From assembly GCA_963720885.1 (NCBI GenBank), contig CAVRGW010000002.1, forward strand, positions 620,001-684,000: a stretch of 64,000 nt of DNA, given 5' to 3'. Source of the DNA: DATLLN01 sp963720885 (GTDB lineage Bacteria > Actinomycetota > Thermoleophilia > Gaiellales > JAICJC01). The notes beneath the pieces are model-generated. The model did no database searches, had not been told where the DNA came from, and saw nothing but the letters and a program-made list of their open reading frames with translations. Positions 60,673 through 64,000 of the stretch are shown one piece after another. Positions within the stretch are counted from its first letter, which is position 1; each line of letters begins with the position of its first letter. A program made the position numbers and the translations under genes.

Positions 60673-63348
60673 ATGAGTTCGTTCCCACCGGTCGACGGCC
60701 GCCCGGCCGGCTTGACCCAGGCGGAGGTCGAAATCCGGCTCCGTCTGGACGGTCCCAACGAACTGGTGCGTCGTGGCGGATCGACGCTGCCTCAGCGGGT
60801 GCTCGAGCAGCTCGTGAACCCGCTCGCCCTGCTGCTGTGGGTGGCGGCCCTGCTTTCGTGGGCCACCGGGAGCAGGACACTGGCGATCGTCATCGTCGCC
60901 GTGATCCTGCTGAACGCGGTGTTTGCACTCGTCCAGGAACGCCAGGCGGAGCGCGCCGTGGAGGCGCTTCGCGAGTACCTGCCCGTGACGGCGACGGTCG
61001 TCCGCGACGGCACTCGACAGAGCGTCGCCGCAGCCGACCTGGTGGTGGGCGACCGCGTCGTCATTGACGAGGGCGACCGGATCTCGGCCGATGCACGCCT
61101 GGTCGCGGGCACCGTCGAGGTGGACATGTCGACGCTGACGGGAGAGTCGATGCCGGTCGAGCGCGCCGCACGCGACCACCCCGCGGGCGGGGATCCGCTC
61201 GCCGCCGCGAACCTCGTGTTCAGCGGCACGGCCTGCACCGGCGGCGAGGCGGAGGCGGTGGTGCTGGCGACGGGCATGCGGACACAGCTCGGTCGGGTGG
61301 CGAGCCTGACCGAGGGCGTGCGCCCGGAGCACAGCCCGCTCGAGCGCCAGATCACCCGGGTCGCGTGGCTGATCGCGGGCGTGGCCTGCGCAGTCGCCGC
61401 GGCGTTCGTGCCGATCGGCGTCGCCGCCGGCCTCGATACGACCCAGGCGGCGATCTTCGCGATCGGGCTGCTGGTCGCCAACGTCCCCGAGGGGCTGCTG
61501 CCGACGATCACGCTCGCGCTGGCAACCGGCGCGCGCGAGCTGGCCAGGGGCGGGTCGCTGGTGAAGCGTCTCAGCGCCGTCGAGACGCTCGGTTCGGCCA
61601 ACGTCATATGCACCGACAAGACCGGGACGCTGACCCGCAACCGGATGCGGATCGTCCAGATCTGGACGCCCCAGGGCGCCATCGATGTCGACCCGGAGAC
61701 GGCCCGGCCGGACGGCGAGCCTCCGGAGGGCGCCGCGCGGATGCTCGAGGCGGCCGCTCGCTGCTCGAACGCGGAGCTGCGTCCGTCGGGCGACGCCACC
61801 GGCGATGCCACCGAAGTGGCGCTGATGCTGGGCGCGGCGGGGTTCGGGGTGCCGGTGGATGCCGAGTCGCGCAGGACGGATCGCAGACGCCTGTTCCACT
61901 TCGATGCCGACCGGCGGACGATGTCGACCGCAGACGAGACCGCCGACGGCCTGGTGCTCCACACCAAGGGCGCTCCCGAGGAGGTGCTGAGCCGGTGCCG
62001 GGACGTGCCGGACGGGGTCGACGCCGCGGTGCGGAGCTTCGCCGCCCGCGGTTTGCGCGTGCTCGCCATCGCGCAGCGGCCGCTGACGTCGCTGCCGCAC
62101 GACCGGGACGACGCGGAACGCGATCTGGAGCTGCTCGGGCTGGTCGCGATGGTCGATCCCCCGCGGCCGGAGGTGGCGGATGCTGTCGAGGCCTGTCACC
62201 GGGCCGGGATCAGGATCATCGTCATCACGGGAGACCACGGGCTGACCGCGGCGACGATCGCGCGCCAGGTCGGGATCTGCCGAGGCGAGCCCCTGGTGAT
62301 CAACGGAGACCAGCTCGCACGCATGCACGACGACCAGCTCGAGGAGGCGCTCCGGCGATCGGCGGAGGTTGTGTTCGCCAGGAGCTCGCCTGACGCCAAG
62401 CTGCGGATCTGCGATGCGCTGCGAAGACAGAGCTACGTCGTCGCGATGACAGGCGACGGGGTCAACGATGCGCCGGCGCTCCGCCGTGCCGACATCGGCA
62501 TTGCGATGGGGGCGTCCGGCACCGAGGTGGCGCGCGAGGCGGCGACGATGGTGCTGACCGACGACAACTTCGCGCACATCGTGGCCGCGATCGAGGAGGG
62601 CCGCCGGGTCTACGACAACGTCCGGAAGTTCATCGTCTACGTGTTCGCCCACGCGACGCCCGAGGTCGTGCCGTTCCTGTGCTTCGCCCTGTCGGGCGGG
62701 GCCATTCCGCTGCCGCTGACCGTGCTGCAGATCCTCGCCGTCGATCTCGGCACCGAAACGCTGCCGGCGCTGGCTCTGGGCCGCGAGCCGGCCGAACCAG
62801 GGATCATGAGCGAACGCCCGCGGCCACCTGGGCAGGGCATCGTCCAGCGCGCTCTGCTCGTCCGGGCGTGGCTCGTCCTCGGGCTGACGTCCGCCGCGCT
62901 CGTGATGGCGGGTTTTCTGTTCGTGCTCTACCGCGGCGGCTGGCACCCAGGGGACCCGACCGGGGAGGGCGCGCCGTTCCACGAGCTGTGGAAGCAGGCG
63001 ACGACCATGACGTTCGTCGGCATCGTCATGTGCCAGATCGGCACCGCAATGGCCGCTCGGACGCAGCGAGATGCCTCGACGATTCCCTCGCTCCGTTCGA
63101 ACCCGCTGCTGCTGTGGGGCATCGCGTTCGAGCTCGTCTTCGCAGCGGTTCTGGTGTTCGTACCGGGAGTCAGCGACCTGTTCGGGATGTCGGCGCCACC
63201 GGCTGAGGCACTGCTGGTCACGCTGGCATTCCCGCCGATCGTCTGGGGAGTCGACGAGCTGCGCCGGCGGCGTGCGCGTCGGTCCGCACACGGGGAACCC
63301 GTCCTGCAGACGAGCGGCGCGGAGCTGCGTCCTTCGTCGCACGCCTGA
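60673..63348 (+). CDS. P2-type cation-transporting ATPase
   Basis: 891 residues from ATG 60673; an in-frame GTG at 60628 would lie inside the regulatory motif and is less likely. N-terminal cation ATPase domain (GLTQAEVEIRLRLDGPNELV), actuator STLTGESMPVE, helix 4 NVPEGLLPT, phosphorylation site ICTDKTGTLT (Asp315), hinge TGDGVNDAPALRRADIG and a C-terminal six-helix domain ending in VWGVDELRRRRARR. It looks like Ca2+- or Na+/K+-type pumps, as mycobacterial CtpF does. Ion not determined. Divergent from ftsH. Confidence 0.9.
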   Translation: MSSFPPVDGRPAGLTQAEVEIRLRLDGPNELVRRGGSTLPQRVLEQLVNPLALLLWVAALLSWATGSRTLAIVIVAVILLNAVFALVQERQAERAVEALREYLPVTATVVRDGTRQSVAAADLVVGDRVVIDEGDRISADARLVAGTVEVDMSTLTGESMPVERAARDHPAGGDPLAAANLVFSGTACTGGEAEAVVLATGMRTQLGRVASLTEGVRPEHSPLERQITRVAWLIAGVACAVAAAFVPIGVAAGLDTTQAAIFAIGLLVANVPEGLLPTITLALATGARELARGGSLVKRLSAVETLGSANVICTDKTGTLTRNRMRIVQIWTPQGAIDVDPETARPDGEPPEGAARMLEAAARCSNAELRPSGDATGDATEVALMLGAAGFGVPVDAESRRTDRRRLFHFDADRRTMSTADETADGLVLHTKGAPEEVLSRCRDVPDGVDAAVRSFAARGLRVLAIAQRPLTSLPHDRDDAERDLELLGLVAMVDPPRPEVADAVEACHRAGIRIIVITGDHGLTAATIARQVGICRGEPLVINGDQLARMHDDQLEEALRRSAEVVFARSSPDAKLRICDALRRQSYVVAMTGDGVNDAPALRRADIGIAMGASGTEVAREAATMVLTDDNFAHIVAAIEEGRRVYDNVRKFIVYVFAHATPEVVPFLCFALSGGAIPLPLTVLQILAVDLGTETLPALALGREPAEPGIMSERPRPPGQGIVQRALLVRAWLVLGLTSAALVMAGFLFVLYRGGWHPGDPTGEGAPFHELWKQATTMTFVGIVMCQIGTAMAARTQRDASTIPSLRSNPLLLWGIAFELVFAAVLVFVPGVSDLFGMSAPPAEALLVTLAFPPIVWGVDELRRRRARRSAHGEPVLQTSGAELRPSSHA

Positions 63349-63435
63349 CCGCGCGTCCGGCGTCGGTATCTTGCCGCAGCAGCTCTCCCGGATCTTCCCG
63401 ACGCATCGGGTGCCTACTTGCGCGATGATTACCGC

Positions 63436-63870
63436 ATGATCGCTGTTGGGATAGATGGCTCGAAGGGATCCGAGGCTGCACTCCGCTTCGCCGCGGCCGA
63501 GGCCGAGTTGCGCGGTGTGCCGCTGCGTGTGGTGACCGCCTGGTACGTGCCGTCGGGCGTGTATGCCGGCGGCTTCGTGCCGACCGTTGACTCGATCGAC
63601 TACGGCAGCTGGCAACGGGAGACGGCGGAGCGGCAGATCAAGGACGTGCTCGGGCCCGATCAAGCGTCTCGGGCGGACCTGGTCGTCACTCAGGGGACCC
63701 CCGCTGCGGTGCTACGCGACGAGTCCGATGGCGCCGAACTGCTTGTCGTCGGTTCGCGCGGACACGGCGGGTTCGCCGGCCTGCTGCTCGGGTCGGTCAG
63801 CCAGCAGTGCGCGGCGCACGCGCACTGCCCGGTCGTGATCGTCCACGACGACAGCGACCCCGGAGCCTGA
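63436..63870 (+). CDS. universal stress protein
   Basis: 144 residues from ATG 63436 (MIAVGIDGSKGSEAAL); a TTG six codons upstream is possible but unneeded. VVGSRGHGGFAGLLLGSVSQQC matches G-x2-G-x9-G-S, so ATP binding is likely, and the end CPVVIVHDD is typical. Third stress protein of the island. Follows the P-type ATPase by 87 bases and converges with the acyl-CoA synthetase fragment. AGATCTTCCCG-like sequence upstream (63388-63402) weakly resembles the stress motif. Confidence 0.88.
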   Translation: MIAVGIDGSKGSEAALRFAAAEAELRGVPLRVVTAWYVPSGVYAGGFVPTVDSIDYGSWQRETAERQIKDVLGPDQASRADLVVTQGTPAAVLRDESDGAELLVVGSRGHGGFAGLLLGSVSQQCAAHAHCPVVIVHDDSDPGA

Positions 63871-63873
63871 GCG

Positions 63874-64000
63874 CTACCACGTGCGCGGCGTCCGTACGGA
63901 CGCCGGAGCGGCCACGCGGACGCGCGCGTCCACCGCGACGCAGCCGCGCGACAGGACCAGCACGGGATTCAGGTCGAGCTCGGCGACCTCCGGGAGATCG
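63874..64000 (-). CDS. ADP-forming acyl-CoA synthetase / ATP-grasp protein, C-terminal fragment
   Basis: Only the last ~41 codons are visible; the stop is TAG at 63874-63876 on the minus strand. The segment DLPEVAELDLNPVLVLSRGC followed by VAVDARVRV is the very typical end of the ATP-grasp domain in acetate-CoA-ligase (ADP-forming)/acetyltransferase proteins. These enzymes make ATP from acyl-CoA, fitting an energy-saving role beside the ADI pathway, or acetylate proteins when fused to GNAT. Rest lies beyond the window. Confidence 0.65.
   Translation of the reverse strand, partial: DLPEVAELDLNPVLVLSRGCVAVDARVRVAAPASVRTPRTW

Overview
The window is GC-rich, gene-dense chromosomal DNA with strong G/C third-position bias. 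It has many GTG starts, many 4-base ATGA/GTGA stop-start overlaps, lipoprotein and Tat signals of actinobacterial type, a DUF1918 protein and DosS/DosR-like sensor and regulator genes. This fits Actinomycetota, and I lean towards Thermoleophilia (Gaiellales/Solirubrobacterales-like), by inference only. I see no tRNA, rRNA, CRISPR array, phage or insertion sequence. No stretch longer than about 180 bases lacks a gene.

Layout. 1-4.9 kb: end of an MMPL transporter, a small protein, then a leftward polyamine-type ABC transporter (binding protein plus two permeases, no ATPase) followed by a glycosyltransferase and a thioredoxin-like protein. 4.9-14.4 kb: lipoprotein, MFS transporter, a large GAF-PAS-LOV-GGDEF-EAL protein, a VIT-family transporter, a methyltransferase, an APH-type kinase and an OafA-like acyltransferase with an SGNH domain. 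14.4-17.1 kb: a tightly overlapping leftward operon GNAT / amidohydrolase / Rieske ferredoxin / SDR. 17.1-23.2 kb: zinc-ribbon protein plus CTP-synthase-like amidotransferase, a CtpE-like P-type ATPase, then purE-purK-MFS.

23.2-39.5 kb is the most coherent accessory block. Two tandem phytoene-desaturase-like oxidoreductases, an M20 hydrolase, an SMP-30 lactonase-like protein and an SDR form one operon. A class III aminotransferase diverges from a GntR/FCD regulator. After the regulator come a PotD/C/B-type importer, a divergent enolase, a glycerate 2-kinase, the importer ATPase (with an apparent frameshift) and a second class III aminotransferase. Four promoters in this block share the 9-mer ACTGTCNAC close to the -10, -35 or start codon, so they look like one GntR regulon. 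The enzymes suggest uptake and transamination of an amino compound with carbon leaving through glycerate, 2-phosphoglycerate and PEP.

39.5-46.5 kb: MscS channel, YjbR-like protein, a class I/II aminotransferase, lipoprotein, HemK-like methyltransferase, aldo/keto reductase, a secreted three-repeat protein and small unknowns. 46.6-64 kb is a stress and energy island. It holds a double-GAF histidine kinase with a NarL-type regulator, three universal stress proteins, a complete arginine deiminase pathway (antiporter, arcA, arcB, arcC) in one operon with a P1B ATPase, a second deiminase-family protein, FtsH, a P2-type ATPase and the end of an ADP-forming acyl-CoA synthetase. The combination resembles a hypoxia/dormancy regulon.

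Two genes (importer ATPase, carbamate kinase) are each broken by one base in a homopolymer, so sequencing error is possible. Five copies or part-copies of a GGGGTC(T/A)GACCCC palindrome occupy three convergent gene ends and supply stop codons to flanking genes.
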